Of a stretch of DNA of 64,000 nucleotides, positions 18,861 to 27,845 are shown one piece after another. The DNA is taken from assembly GCA_910579115.1 (NCBI GenBank), contig CAJTSO010000002.1:1-64000 (forward strand). The letters run 5' to 3'. The notes beneath the pieces were generated by a model. The model was not told where the DNA came from. It did no database searches and saw nothing but the letters and a program-made list of their open reading frames with translations. A program made the position numbers and the translations under genes. Within the stretch, counting starts at the first letter, position 1, and each line of letters starts with the position of its first letter. Origin of the DNA: an uncultured Selenomonadaceae bacterium. GTDB lineage: Bacteria; Bacillota; Negativicutes; Selenomonadales; Selenomonadaceae.

Positions 18861-19166
18861 TTATCTCTTTCGACCAGTCTCTACGGGTACGAGAATTATC
18901 TGTTTCCCCTCAAGCCGCGGCTCGATACGATAGTCAACAATCCCTGCATCGTATAGCTTAACCTTGAGCTCCAGTAAAAGCTTTCCCAGTTTCTTAACAA
19001 TGTCCGGGGTAAGATATGCAATATTTATATTGGAGGCAGGACCCTCCTGAACAGATTTTTTCTCGGTTGCCTTTTCCCTCGCCAGAAACACATCCTCCAG
19101 CGTTGGTTCTTCGACAAAATTCTTCAGCATATCCTTATCGGATAAATTTTTCGGTATCTTTGCCAT
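18861..19166 (-). CDS. Conserved-looking small protein of unknown function
   Basis: A 101-residue soluble, lysine- and glutamate-rich protein starting [14 protein letters not shown] do not recognise a family. The N-terminal half is charged and probably flexible ([12 protein letters not shown]), the C-terminal half looks folded ([29 protein letters not shown]). Start: a longer frame to 19256 exists but would overlap glnS; the ATG at 19166 follows GGGCGG and begins 10 bases after the glnS stop. It sits between glnS and leuS, which suggests a translation-related or merely co-transcribed role. No membrane segments or signal peptide. Confidence 0.7.
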   Translation of the reverse strand: MAKIPKNLSDKDMLKNFVEEPTLEDVFLAREKATEKKSVQEGPASNINIAYLTPDIVKKLGKLLLELKVKLYDAGIVDYRIEPRLEGKQIILVPVETGRKR

Positions 19167-19176
19167 ATATTCCGCC

Positions 19177-20850
19177 CTACTTTTTTTGTTCTTTAGCCCA
19201 AGAATCACGAAGACCCACAACCCGATTGAAAACAGGTTTTTCAAACGTAGTATCATTATCTACACAGAAATACCCCTGACGCAGGAACTGATACTTGGTA
19301 CCGGCAGCAGCATATTTTACACTTGGCTCAATTTTTGATTGAATGACCTTCAAGGAATCGGGATTCACTGCTGAAAGGAAATCATCGGGCGTGTCCCCTT
19401 TTTCATCAGTCTTAAACAGATAATCATACAATCTGACTTCTGCATCAAGGGCGGTGGATGATTCAACCCAATGGAGTGTACCCTTTACCTTGCGGCCAGC
19501 TGTGGCTCCGCCTTCTTTAGAATCAGGGTCATAGGTGCATCTTATTTCTTTAATTGACCCATCATCATTCTTCACTACTTCTTCACACTTAATTATATAC
19601 GAATATTTAAGCCTGACTTCCCCACCAGGCTTGAGGCGAAAGAACTTTTTAGGTGGTTCTTCCATAAAATCCTCGGACTCTATAAAAATATCTCTGCCAA
19701 AAGGAACAAACCGATTAGTATCGCTATTAGGATTATTATCCGCCTTCAAGTATTCAATTTTCCCCTCCGGATAATTTGTGATTACTACCTTGACAGGATA
19801 CAGAATTGCCATCACACGATCAGCTTTGGCGTTCAAGTCTTCACGAACAGCGTGCTCAAGCATCCCGGCATCAACAAGACTGTTGCTTTTTGCAACACCA
19901 ATATCCTCACAGAAAGAACGGATTGCTTTAGCTGTATAACCACGGCGACGCAAACCGGAAATGGTCGGCATTCTTGGATCATCCCAGCCGCTCACATACC
20001 CTTTCTCAACCAAAAGGCGCAGTTTGCGTTTGCTCATTACCGTATTGGTAAGATTCAATCTGGCAAACTCTATTTGTCGCGGCCTGGTATTAACATCAAA
20101 CCCCAAGGATTCCAATATCCAATTATACAGCGGTCGATGGTCTTCAAACTCCAGTGTGCATACAGAATGAGTTATCCCCTCAATCGCATCAGAAAGTGGA
20201 TGAGCAAAATCATACATTGGGTATATACACCATTTATTACCAGTACGATGGTGTTCTGTATGAGCTATTCTGTAAAGTACAGGGTCACGCATCGCAATGT
20301 TGGGAGAAGCCATGTCAATCTTCGCTCTAAGAACATGCGAACCATTCTCGAACTCACCATTCTTCATTTTTTCAAAGAGCTCAAGGTTTTCCTCTACACT
20401 TCTATTTCGGTATGGACTTTCTCTTCCAGGTTCCGTCAATGTCCCCCTATACTGACGTATTTCTTCTCCGGTAAGGTCACATACATATGCCTTCCCCGCC
20501 CTTATGAGTTGAACAGCATAATCATAGAGTTTTCCGAAATAGTCCGATGCATAAAATTTTCTATCGTCCCAGGTAAAGCCCAGCCATTTGACATCTGCCT
20601 GAATTGAATCAACGTATTCTACATCCTCTTTTGCGGGATTAGTATCGTCAAAACGTATATTACACTTGCCGCCAAACAACTCTGCCAGGCCAAAATTCAG
20701 GCAGATAGATTTTGCATGACCAATATGAAGGTAGCCATTGGGCTCAGGCGGAAACCTGGTATGTACCCCTTCGGTATATTTACCATTTTTCAAATCCTCC
20801 TCAATGGCATTCTGAATGAAATTAGATGCCAACGAAATCTTGTCAGCCAT
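19177..20850 (-). CDS. glnS: Glutaminyl-tRNA synthetase
   Basis: Class Ib synthetase of 557 residues charging tRNA-Gln. [16 protein letters not shown] carries the HIGH signature near residue 35-40, and VMSKRKL is the KMSKS equivalent. C-terminal anticodon-binding beta-barrels are complete. Most Firmicutes use the GatCAB amidotransferase route, so a GlnRS is a mild marker of acquisition or of particular lineages; Negativicutes commonly have it. Start: the ATG at 20850 with AAAGGAG eleven bases upstream gives a normal N-terminus; an ATG at 20895 would add 15 atypical residues. A TGATATACT extended -10 element lies at 20916-20908. Confidence 0.95.
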   Translation of the reverse strand: MADKISLASNFIQNAIEEDLKNGKYTEGVHTRFPPEPNGYLHIGHAKSICLNFGLAELFGGKCNIRFDDTNPAKEDVEYVDSIQADVKWLGFTWDDRKFYASDYFGKLYDYAVQLIRAGKAYVCDLTGEEIRQYRGTLTEPGRESPYRNRSVEENLELFEKMKNGEFENGSHVLRAKIDMASPNIAMRDPVLYRIAHTEHHRTGNKWCIYPMYDFAHPLSDAIEGITHSVCTLEFEDHRPLYNWILESLGFDVNTRPRQIEFARLNLTNTVMSKRKLRLLVEKGYVSGWDDPRMPTISGLRRRGYTAKAIRSFCEDIGVAKSNSLVDAGMLEHAVREDLNAKADRVMAILYPVKVVITNYPEGKIEYLKADNNPNSDTNRFVPFGRDIFIESEDFMEEPPKKFFRLKPGGEVRLKYSYIIKCEEVVKNDDGSIKEIRCTYDPDSKEGGATAGRKVKGTLHWVESSTALDAEVRLYDYLFKTDEKGDTPDDFLSAVNPDSLKVIQSKIEPSVKYAAAGTKYQFLRQGYFCVDNDTTFEKPVFNRVVGLRDSWAKEQKK

Positions 20851-20907
20851 GCTTATCAATACTCCTTTATGGGCAAAGCCCGGTTTCTTTTTCATTTTAA
20901 CCGATTT

Positions 20908-20916
20908 AGTATATCA
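20908..20916 (-). promoter_or_regulatory. Extended -10 promoter of glnS
   Basis: Minus-strand TGATATACT at 20916-20908. No -35 box at the proper distance. A small hairpin TATAGC-GGCA-GCTATA at 20938-20923, just after the HD gene stop and followed by GTTTT, may be a weak terminator of that gene. Confidence 0.45.
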
Positions 20917-20940
20917 CAAAACTATAGCTGCCGCTATATA

Positions 20941-21753
20941 TTAAAGCGCTTCATTACTGCGTTCATTACATTTTTTCTTTACATACTCCTGTAGCCGGAT
21001 AAGCCCAGGCAATATTTCTTCATTTGGCATAATACATTCAATAATCCTGTCAATATAACCGGCCTCTACAATTCTCTTCATCGTCCAGGAATAATTTATA
21101 TCATATACCCATATCAGTCTGATGATCTTTCGATCATCCTCCGTCTCAATTTTTGAATAATCACACTGGATGCCCTGGTTGAATTCCTCAACAAATTTTT
21201 GATTTATCCCTGAGCCATCCGATGGCTCCAAATATGGACTTAGCACTCTAAAAATATCAAGCTTATCAGCATCACGGATAATTTTCGCAAACAATAGATT
21301 CCGTTCATCATCGGTTGGCGCTATAACCCGTTTGTTATGATTAAGTATTGAGAAAGTAATTATCTTTCTATCGGTTTGAGATAATTCATTCAGCAGTCCC
21401 GTATCAGATATAACTTTAATTCCCAACTTAGCATGGTCCTCTGATTGGGCATCAAAAAATGTCTTGTAGACCTGGAACTGCCTGAATCTTCCTACATCAT
21501 GAAGCAACCCAATGAGCTCTGAAAGAAAAACATCATGATCTCGTAATCCTAATTCTATTGCCAGTTCTTTTGAATGACTCTGAACATACCCAGTATGTTC
21601 CAATTTCATTTTTGCTGCTTCTACAACCCGCTGGTCTGGATCGTAAAAAAACGATTCCGCATATGTATGTACAAATGACCCGCATTTTTTTATAAATGCA
21701 GCTTCCTGTTCTTTATAATTACAGGCAGTTTTATTTGCATCTCTCTTTTCCAA
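20941..21753 (-). CDS. HD-domain metal-dependent phosphohydrolase
   Basis: About 270 residues with an HD-superfamily core: HTGYVQSHSKELA (first His), LIGLLHDVGRFRQF (the HD pair) and FAKIIRDADKLDIFRV (the distal Asp). Members act on nucleotides or cyclic dinucleotides; the substrate cannot be told here. Soluble. Start codon is uncertain: TTG codons at 21762, 21759 and 21753 are in frame, and GAGG is best placed (9 bases) for 21753. A TATAAT box lies at 21808-21803. It lies directly upstream of glnS. Confidence 0.78.
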   Translation of the reverse strand: MEKRDANKTACNYKEQEAAFIKKCGSFVHTYAESFFYDPDQRVVEAAKMKLEHTGYVQSHSKELAIELGLRDHDVFLSELIGLLHDVGRFRQFQVYKTFFDAQSEDHAKLGIKVISDTGLLNELSQTDRKIITFSILNHNKRVIAPTDDERNLLFAKIIRDADKLDIFRVLSPYLEPSDGSGINQKFVEEFNQGIQCDYSKIETEDDRKIIRLIWVYDINYSWTMKRIVEAGYIDRIIECIMPNEEILPGLIRLQEYVKKKCNERSNEAL

Positions 21754-21802
21754 ATTCAACAACCTCGTATTTCAATAGTATTCCCATAGCTCATATAAGC
21801 GC

Positions 21803-21808
21803 ATTATA
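21803..21808 (-). promoter_or_regulatory. Likely -10 element of the HD-protein gene
   Basis: Perfect TATAAT on the minus strand, 50 bases before the start codon; the -35 region (TTTTTC) is poor. A short palindrome CCAAGA-N5-TCTTGG lies just upstream at about 21823-21839. Confidence 0.4.
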
Positions 21809-21902
21809 CCGCCCCGTGGTTCCAAGAAAAAGTCTTGGCTGTTTTCATTCCTTCTACACTTTATTGAAGATAAAGATATAATCTCCACCTTACAATCTCC
21901 AA

Positions 21903-22016
21903 AAGATCTACCGCCACTTACTTATTTGAAGCGGCAGGCATATTTTAGGCGTTTTAACAACCCTCGAGCGTTGAATGCCATTAAGCATAAACTGCCTTGC
22001 AGTTTCCCCAAAGACA
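21903..22016 (-). mobile_element. Decayed IS200/IS605-type end, copy A
   Basis: Read on the minus strand: GTCTTT, hairpin AAACTGC-AAG-GCAGTTT, then GGCATTCAACG, and about 65 bases later a hairpin GCCGCTT...AAGTGGC followed by AGATCTTTTGG. The same ordered set occurs in copy B at 41.4 kb. The layout matches the right ends of IS200/IS605 elements, where the tnpB-associated guide RNA lies. No tnpA or tnpB is adjacent, so this is an orphan end or a non-autonomous remnant. Confidence 0.55.
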
Positions 22017-22033
22017 GCGCCATAAATTATTAA

Positions 22034-22063
22034 GGCGAGGCCTGAAAAACATCAGACCTCGCC
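22034..22063 (-). terminator. Terminator of the kinase/receiver gene pair
   Basis: Stem GGCGAGG-c-CTGA / TCAG-a-CCTCGCC with six-base loop, 18 bases after the receiver gene stop; the following T-run on the minus strand is weak (TTAATAATTT). Confidence 0.6.
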
Positions 22064-22081
22064 CTAAACATAAAAGCAAAA

Positions 22082-22495
22082 TCACAATTCGCTATTTTTA
22101 ACCGGCTCAAATCCCAAATTTTGAATTACTTCATTTACCTTTTCAGTATCAATGGGTTTCGTTGCATAAGCATCACAACCAAGCTTAAAAGCTTCATCCA
22201 CATAACTAACATCAGCAAGAGCAGTCATTACCATGATGCGAAGACGATTCTCAACCGGAATTTGTTGCTGCGCTTCTATCGCTCTTATCACTTTAAGAAC
22301 TTTAAGACCATCAGCCTTTGGCATCATAACATCAAGGCAAAGAAGGTCATATGGTTCATTATTCTTCCATGCCGCCATGCAATAATCAAGAGCATCGACA
22401 CCGTCTATTGCCAAGTCACACTCGCCATAGGCAGACATAAATTCCTTCAAAAACGTCCGATTAACACGATCGTCTTCTGCAATTAAGATCTTCAT
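22082..22495 (-). CDS. Single-domain response regulator (CheY-like receiver)
   Basis: A 137-residue receiver domain without an output domain. Acidic pocket ILIAEDD near residue 8, phospho-acceptor Asp55 in LLCLDVMMPKADG, Thr in VMTALA and Lys in ATKPID. Such proteins work by protein-protein contact or as phosphorelay intermediates. GAGGAG lies 8 bases before the ATG at 22495; an in-frame ATG-less extension to 22528 is rejected. It lies immediately downstream of the PAS kinase and is the obvious partner. With the che operon just upstream, a link to chemosensory signalling is possible but not shown. Confidence 0.9.
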   Translation of the reverse strand: MKILIAEDDRVNRTFLKEFMSAYGECDLAIDGVDALDYCMAAWKNNEPYDLLCLDVMMPKADGLKVLKVIRAIEAQQQIPVENRLRIMVMTALADVSYVDEAFKLGCDAYATKPIDTEKVNEVIQNLGFEPVKNSEL

Positions 22496-22531
22496 AATTA
22501 TACTCCTCTTATATAAATTAACCGGCAATCT

Positions 22532-22661
22532 TTACTTTGAAAGCTCATCCATGCAATACTTCATGAGATCGGCAATATCCTCGCCACCATCGTTTGTCTC
22601 TCGACGAGGCGTTGGATTCACAAAAACACTACGCGAACGGATTACTTCGTCAACAGAGTCA
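22532..22661 (-). other. Out-of-frame C-terminal extension of the PAS histidine kinase
   Basis: After the kinase stop (TGA at 22661-22659) the +1 frame stays open for 43 codons and reads DSVDEVIRSRSVFVNPTP, then an acidic segment ending KYCMDELSK, and stops 36 bases before the receiver gene. If the TTT at 22663-22661 were TT, the kinase would continue smoothly as CHEVDSVDEV. I read it as a kinase tail separated by a one-base frameshift; a tiny overlapping gene is the alternative. Confidence 0.45.
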
Positions 22662-24212
22662 AACCTCGTGGCATGGTATCCAGAAAGAAAAAACACTTCC
22701 TTCACCAGCTTTTGAAGATACACCCACATTGCCTGACATCAAGTCAACAAGTTCTTTTGTTATCCTCAACCCCAAGCCTGTGCCACCAAATCTCCTCGTA
22801 CTTGAACCGTCAACCTGACTAAAAGGCTTGAACAGCTTTGAAAGGTCAGCCTTTATCATTCCTATTCCGGTGTCCCTAATTGAAAATTCCAAAACAGGAT
22901 TACCTGATCGCTCGCCCTTGACAACCTTTATCGTAACACCACCCGAATTAGTGAATTTGATTGCATTACCGATCAGATTATGAAGAATCTGACGAATTCT
23001 CAAAGCATCACCACTAATGTATCGTGGCAAATCATCAGCCAATTGAGTTTCTATGTAGAGGCCCTTTTCCATTGCGGCTCTTTTTTGCGTGGACAATACC
23101 TGATTAAGATTCTTCATAAAATCAAATCTTGTGATATCCAGCTTCAGCGAGCCACTCTCCAGTCTGGAAAAATCTAAAATATCATTTATTATATTCAGCA
23201 GATACTTTGAACATTCCTTAGCTGAATTAAGATTATCACGCTGATAATCAGTCATTTTCGTCCGCAAGGTAAGGTCGATCATTCCCACCATACCAGTAAT
23301 GGGCGTCCTGATTTCATGACTCATATTAGCAAGGAATTGGCCTTTCGCCTTGCTTGCAGCTTCCGCTGCCGCTTTGGCCTGCTCCAATTCGTACTCATAT
23401 TTCTTTCGATCTGAGATATCTATAAGGGATATAATTACATGTCTTTCTTCATTCGCAACAGCAGTTGCAACACATACTCTAAGCCATATTAACCGGCTGT
23501 CGCCAGCCCGGCACATGGCAATATCAAACTGGTCATCATACTGACCATCTGAGTCAACAGCTTGCTTAATGTGGTTATTTATTGAACATAATATACAATT
23601 ACGCCCATTTCCACAACCTGCTTCTACGCTGTTTTTGCACTCAAAAACATCACCAAACCGCCTGCCTATTGCAGAATGAGCAGTTGACTCTAACATCTGC
23701 TCCGCTGCCCTATTCAAGTCAACAATACAGCCACGCGCATCGACAACCAGAAGCCCAACGACAACAGCAGAAAATATAGTCCGCAGGTACTGCTGATTAT
23801 CCTCAAGCTTCAACTCTAATTGCCTCAGGCCGGTGATATCTCTAAACAGAGACGAACTACCTCTTAACCCACCATCTTTTCCGATAATCGGTGTACTTGT
23901 GGCCGAAATGTAAGTGATACTTCCATCCGGCCACTTGATACCCGAATTTATCCGCAACTCAACGGATATTTTCTCCTCCAAAGCCTGCTTAATTGGACTA
24001 TTTATCCGAACATTGGAGGCCAAATCATAGATTGCACATACATCATCAAAATACTTGCCACGAACATTATCGGCTAATCCCAAAATTTTAACAGCTGCTT
24101 CATTCAAATATTTGATACGACCAACTTCATCGGTAATCAAAATACCATCTCGAACGTCGCTGATAAGCTCAGTCAAAACCTTGGCATCGCTTTCTGCTAT
24201 AATGTCCCGCAT
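22659..24212 (-). CDS. Soluble double-PAS sensor histidine kinase
   Basis: A 517-residue kinase without membrane segments. Order: PAS 1 (about 15-125), PAS 2 (about 145-265), coiled linker rich in Ala/Lys, HisKA with the phospho-His299 in MSHEIRTP, then HATPase with NLIGNAIKFT, DTGIGM and GGTGLGL boxes. PAS 2 contains four clustered cysteines (C192, C200, C206, C209; spacing C-x7-C-x5-C-x2-C), suited to bind a metal or Fe-S cluster or to sense redox; this is inference. The ATG at 24212 lies 9 bases after GGGAGG. It is followed by its receiver gene and by a probable frameshift at the C-terminus. Confidence 0.9.
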   Translation of the reverse strand: MRDIIAESDAKVLTELISDVRDGILITDEVGRIKYLNEAAVKILGLADNVRGKYFDDVCAIYDLASNVRINSPIKQALEEKISVELRINSGIKWPDGSITYISATSTPIIGKDGGLRGSSSLFRDITGLRQLELKLEDNQQYLRTIFSAVVVGLLVVDARGCIVDLNRAAEQMLESTAHSAIGRRFGDVFECKNSVEAGCGNGRNCILCSINNHIKQAVDSDGQYDDQFDIAMCRAGDSRLIWLRVCVATAVANEERHVIISLIDISDRKKYEYELEQAKAAAEAASKAKGQFLANMSHEIRTPITGMVGMIDLTLRTKMTDYQRDNLNSAKECSKYLLNIINDILDFSRLESGSLKLDITRFDFMKNLNQVLSTQKRAAMEKGLYIETQLADDLPRYISGDALRIRQILHNLIGNAIKFTNSGGVTIKVVKGERSGNPVLEFSIRDTGIGMIKADLSKLFKPFSQVDGSSTRRFGGTGLGLRITKELVDLMSGNVGVSSKAGEGSVFSFWIPCHEV

Positions 24213-24284
24213 CTACTCATTCCTCCCCCCTTTATCAATCTGAGAAGCTAAACAAAACCATCTGGTATTTCCCCGAAAAAATCT

Positions 24285-25640
24285 TTATTTACTTCCTGCA
24301 GCAATAGCCATAATCGAGCCTGCTATAGAATCCAGCGGCATCTGCCTTTGTACAGCGCCGATATCCCAAGCTGCTTTAGGCATTCCGTATACAACGCAGG
24401 TTCTCTCATCCTGCCCAAGAGTGGTAGCACCAGCTTTTCTCATCTTCAACAAACCATCGGCTCCATCTTTTCCCATACCAGTCAGAATCACGCCCAAAGC
24501 TTCTTTTCCGTACAAATCCGCCACCGTATCAAACAACACATCAACCGCAGGACAAACGCTATTTACAGGTTTGCCCGGAGCACATTCTATTTTTGTGCCG
24601 GTGATAGTGCTGACCAACCTCATATGCAAGCCACCAGGGGCGATGTACACATGATTGGCCTCCAACCTATCACCGTCTTTTGCTTCTCTGATCTCTAAAA
24701 CACACTCATCATTAAGGCGCTCAGCAAAAAGACGGGAAAAATTGGCAGGGATATGCTGAACAATAACTATAGGTGGCAAAGGAGGCCTTAAAGCTGTAAT
24801 AACCTTCGTCAAGGCCATGGTTCCTCCGGTAGAAGCGCCTATGGCTATAAGAGTAATCTTTTTTGTCTTTAAGGAGATTTTCCCGGATTCAGTCTTTGAA
24901 CCAGTATCCTCTTCCGACGCTGAAGCTGCATTCACATCAGAGCTACTCTCAAAATTGCTATCATTTTGAACCTCACTTACAGGATAATCTTCTTTATCCT
25001 GTGCCCTCCTCCTATTATAGGAAGGGGGACCCATAAAGACGCTACCAGGGCTAACACTTACCCCTCGTTTTATGACTTTATAGTTCGATTCAGCGATAGC
25101 CTCACCCCTAGACAAATACATAGCGGTAACTTCTGCCGCTGACTTTGGATTTACAGCGCGTTTGCGATCCTCTGCCGGTTTAGAAACCGGCTTTTCATCG
25201 CTTTGTCTACCCTTGTCACCGTACCATTCATACGGTCTAGTATGAATCCTCCGAAGGGAAGCAGTTTTTAATCGCAGGGCAATATCACTAAGATATGTAT
25301 CATCAAATTTCCTGCCTGAACCAGGTTTTGCAACAAAATCGCAAGCGCCTGCAGAAAGTGCCTCCGAGCAATACTCATCATCGGCACTCATTACAACAGT
25401 CGGTAGCGGATACTGAGCCAGAAGGCGTTTCAGGAACTCTATCCCATCCAGTTTTGGCATCTCCACATCCAACAACATAACATCAGGCTTGAACTCTAGT
25501 ATCTTGTCCCTTGCCGAAAAAGGGTTATCAGCCCTTTCAAGAACACTTCCCTCCGGAAGAAATCTTCCCAACTCTTTGAAGAGTGTCTCACGGAAAATGA
25601 GTGAATCATCAACTATAAGCACTCTCAAAACTTTGTTCAT
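24285..25640 (-). CDS. cheB: Chemotaxis glutamate methylesterase with extended linker
   Basis: Removes methyl groups (or deamidates) on chemoreceptors when phosphorylated by CheA. About 451 residues against roughly 350 for a typical CheB. The receiver domain (LIVDDS, phospho-Asp58 in LLDVEMPKLDG, VMSADD) is followed by a polar linker of about 130 residues (roughly 130-260, rich in S/E/D/K), then the methylesterase domain with IGASTGG (catalytic Ser), VQHIPANFS (His) and LTGMGKDGADG (Asp). ATG at 25640 after AAAGGA; a TTG at 25667 is less likely. It ends the cheA-cheW-MCP-cheB operon. No cheR is present in the window. Confidence 0.93.
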   Translation of the reverse strand: MNKVLRVLIVDDSLIFRETLFKELGRFLPEGSVLERADNPFSARDKILEFKPDVMLLDVEMPKLDGIEFLKRLLAQYPLPTVVMSADDEYCSEALSAGACDFVAKPGSGRKFDDTYLSDIALRLKTASLRRIHTRPYEWYGDKGRQSDEKPVSKPAEDRKRAVNPKSAAEVTAMYLSRGEAIAESNYKVIKRGVSVSPGSVFMGPPSYNRRRAQDKEDYPVSEVQNDSNFESSSDVNAASASEEDTGSKTESGKISLKTKKITLIAIGASTGGTMALTKVITALRPPLPPIVIVQHIPANFSRLFAERLNDECVLEIREAKDGDRLEANHVYIAPGGLHMRLVSTITGTKIECAPGKPVNSVCPAVDVLFDTVADLYGKEALGVILTGMGKDGADGLLKMRKAGATTLGQDERTCVVYGMPKAAWDIGAVQRQMPLDSIAGSIMAIAAGSK

Positions 25641-25689
25641 TTTACGAAATTTCCTTTGTCTGGGCAAACATTCTTAAAAATACAAGGAA

Positions 25690-27300
25690 TTATCGCTCAT
25701 CATCGGTCAGAACAATTCTAGTCGGCGCTTCATCAGCGGAGCCGTAATCTTCGTCGGCACCAATCTTAAAGCGACCAGCCAACTTGTTCAAATTGAACGC
25801 CTCACGGCTGAGTTCTTCACTGGCAGCAGCAGTTTCCTCAGAGGAAGCAGAGTTTGCTTCAACAACCTTGGATACCTGAAGGACTCCCTCATTTACCTGT
25901 TCTATAGCGCTACGCTGCTCGTTGGAAGCAGCTGCAATAGAATCAACAATATCTGCAGTCTCAGACACATTATTGACAATAGCACCAAGAGATGTTGCGG
26001 TCTTTTGAGCGATACTTCTTCCTTCTGCAACGCGAGAGATAGAATCCTCAATCATGTCGGTAGTCTCTTTAGCCGCCTTGGCACTCCGGGCAGCCAAATT
26101 ACGTACTTCTTCAGCAACTACCGCGAATCCCTTACCATGCTGGCCTGCACGGGCAGCTTCCACAGCCGCATTGAGAGCCAGTATGTTTGTCTGGAAAGCA
26201 ATCTCATCAATTACCTTTATAATCTTGGAAATACTGGTGGAGGATTCGTTGATGGCTTCCATTGCATCAAGCATCTGACGCATAGACTGATTGCCATCAT
26301 TAGCTGCAGATTTTGCTTTCATGCTCAAATCAGAGGCATGATTTGCCGAATCTGCATTGCTGGTAGTCTGTGCAGAAATCTCGGAAATAGTGGTTGACAG
26401 CTCCTGAATGGACGCTGCCTGCTCGGTTGCTCCCTGAGAGAGAGAAATGCTGGCATCGGAAATATTTTTTGCACCAGTGGAAACTTGTTCAGCAGTGTCA
26501 CGAATATCGGAAATGGCTCTCTTTACATTGCGCCTCATCTTCTCAAAAGCTTCACCGGCCATAGAGAGCTCATCTCCGCCGCTTTCTTCAAAGGGCTCGG
26601 ACAAATCACCATCGGCAATCTTAAAAGCTGCTTCCTTAAAGTGATTGATTCTGCTGGCAGTATTGTTAGCAAGACGAATACCAGCAAAGAGAGAACCACC
26701 CACGATTATCACTGCTGCAATAACCAGCGTAGTTACATTTGAGGCGTTCCGGCTGGAAAGCTCATCCATCTCCCTCGTATTTGCCAGCTCTGCATTCTTA
26801 AATATCTGGCCGCAGTGTTCGCGGAAAGCAGCAACATGACGCTCAGCCTCAGCCAATGCTCCCATATTAACATTGCCGTCCGCCATAGGAACAAGGGCCA
26901 CCCCCCTGGCCTTACGGTACTGTTCAACATCATTCTGCAAAGTTTTAACCACCGCTTTGCTGGAATCAGTGTAAACCTTTGCCGCCAACCTTTTTAAATG
27001 CTCATCAATGAGAGGATTAAACTCTTCTGCTTTTGCCAGGCACTTATTACGAGCAGAAATCTCCGTCTGGAGGAGGGCTCGCAGCGTCTCAGCGTGAGTA
27101 GCATTAAAATACCGACCGGCTGCGTAAGTCTCTACCTTGGATTCAACATCAATATCAATAATTCTATTGTAGCTTGCAGCCATCATATCTTGCTGATAAA
27201 TACTGAATATCACGGAGACAATGATAAGTAAACCCATGCTGACTATCGTGCCCACAAGTTTGTTCTTAATTGACATTGAAGATTTTTTTACTCTTGCCAT
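25690..27300 (-). CDS. Methyl-accepting chemotaxis protein
   Basis: A 536-residue transmembrane receptor: short basic N-terminus, TM1 (about 15-37), a periplasmic four-helix-bundle-type sensor of about 145 residues, TM2 (about 185-207), a HAMP domain, and a cytoplasmic coiled-coil signalling domain with the hairpin tip [20 protein letters not shown]. The C-terminus (LTDDER) lacks the CheR/CheB-docking pentapeptide. Start: the ATG at 27300 is 8 bases after GAGG; a GTG three codons earlier is also in frame. It is encoded between cheW and cheB, so it is likely the cognate receptor of this kinase. Ligand unknown. Confidence 0.94.
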   Translation of the reverse strand: MARVKKSSMSIKNKLVGTIVSMGLLIIVSVIFSIYQQDMMAASYNRIIDIDVESKVETYAAGRYFNATHAETLRALLQTEISARNKCLAKAEEFNPLIDEHLKRLAAKVYTDSSKAVVKTLQNDVEQYRKARGVALVPMADGNVNMGALAEAERHVAAFREHCGQIFKNAELANTREMDELSSRNASNVTTLVIAAVIIVGGSLFAGIRLANNTASRINHFKEAAFKIADGDLSEPFEESGGDELSMAGEAFEKMRRNVKRAISDIRDTAEQVSTGAKNISDASISLSQGATEQAASIQELSTTISEISAQTTSNADSANHASDLSMKAKSAANDGNQSMRQMLDAMEAINESSTSISKIIKVIDEIAFQTNILALNAAVEAARAGQHGKGFAVVAEEVRNLAARSAKAAKETTDMIEDSISRVAEGRSIAQKTATSLGAIVNNVSETADIVDSIAAASNEQRSAIEQVNEGVLQVSKVVEANSASSEETAAASEELSREAFNLNKLAGRFKIGADEDYGSADEAPTRIVLTDDER

Positions 27301-27317
27301 TATTCGCACCTCAAATC

Positions 27318-27827
27318 TTAGTTATCGGCCATCATATCGGCCATAATTTCTGTATCTTCTTCGGAGAACAGCTTTTGCCAATCCAGCAACATGGTGGCTT
27401 TTTCACCGTTCTCACCAGATTTACCAATGCCACTGATGCAACGATTATGCGCTGCTTTCAGCTTTGGCGGAAGTACGACTGAACCCTCGGGGATAGTCAA
27501 AACCTCTGCCACACTGTCCACAATAACCCCAACCATGATATCAATCATGTCGACAACTATCACACAGGTTCTGTCATGATAGGGCAGGAACTCCTTTTGA
27601 AATCTAAGACGCATATCCACAATGGGGATTATCTTTCCACGAAGGTTGATTATCCCCCGAAGGTATTCCGGAGTTTCCGGAATACTGGTAATCGGCAGGA
27701 TTCCGATAATTTCAATGACGGCCTTTATATCTATGCCGTACATTTCGTCACCAACCGCAAAGGTGAGATATTTGTCCTTTTGAGTATCCTCGGTAATTGC
27801 CAACAGCGCCTTTTCGTCTTCGGTCAT
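27318..27827 (-). CDS. cheW: CheW coupling protein
   Basis: A 169-residue SH3-like coupling protein that links receptors with the CheA kinase. After an acidic leader (about 18 residues) comes [15 protein letters not shown], then [20 protein letters not shown] and VDSVAEVL, the standard CheW landmarks. The start ATG follows AAGAAGG. It begins 18 bases after the cheA stop and lies 17 bases before the MCP gene, so translation is probably linked along the operon. Confidence 0.95.
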   Translation of the reverse strand: MTEDEKALLAITEDTQKDKYLTFAVGDEMYGIDIKAVIEIIGILPITSIPETPEYLRGIINLRGKIIPIVDMRLRFQKEFLPYHDRTCVIVVDMIDIMVGVIVDSVAEVLTIPEGSVVLPPKLKAAHNRCISGIGKSGENGEKATMLLDWQKLFSEEDTEIMADMMADN

Positions 27828-27845
27828 AAAAGTTTCACCTTCTTT

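Noticed and set aside
18861..19166. Ribosome silencing factor (rsfS) as identity of the small gene near leuS
   Set aside because: rsfS often lies near synthetase or nadD genes, but the sequence lacks the RsfS pattern and is unlike it in the conserved core.
20851..20940. T-box leader upstream of glnS
   Set aside because: Too short and without the conserved T-box sequence; the same holds upstream of leuS and ilvD.
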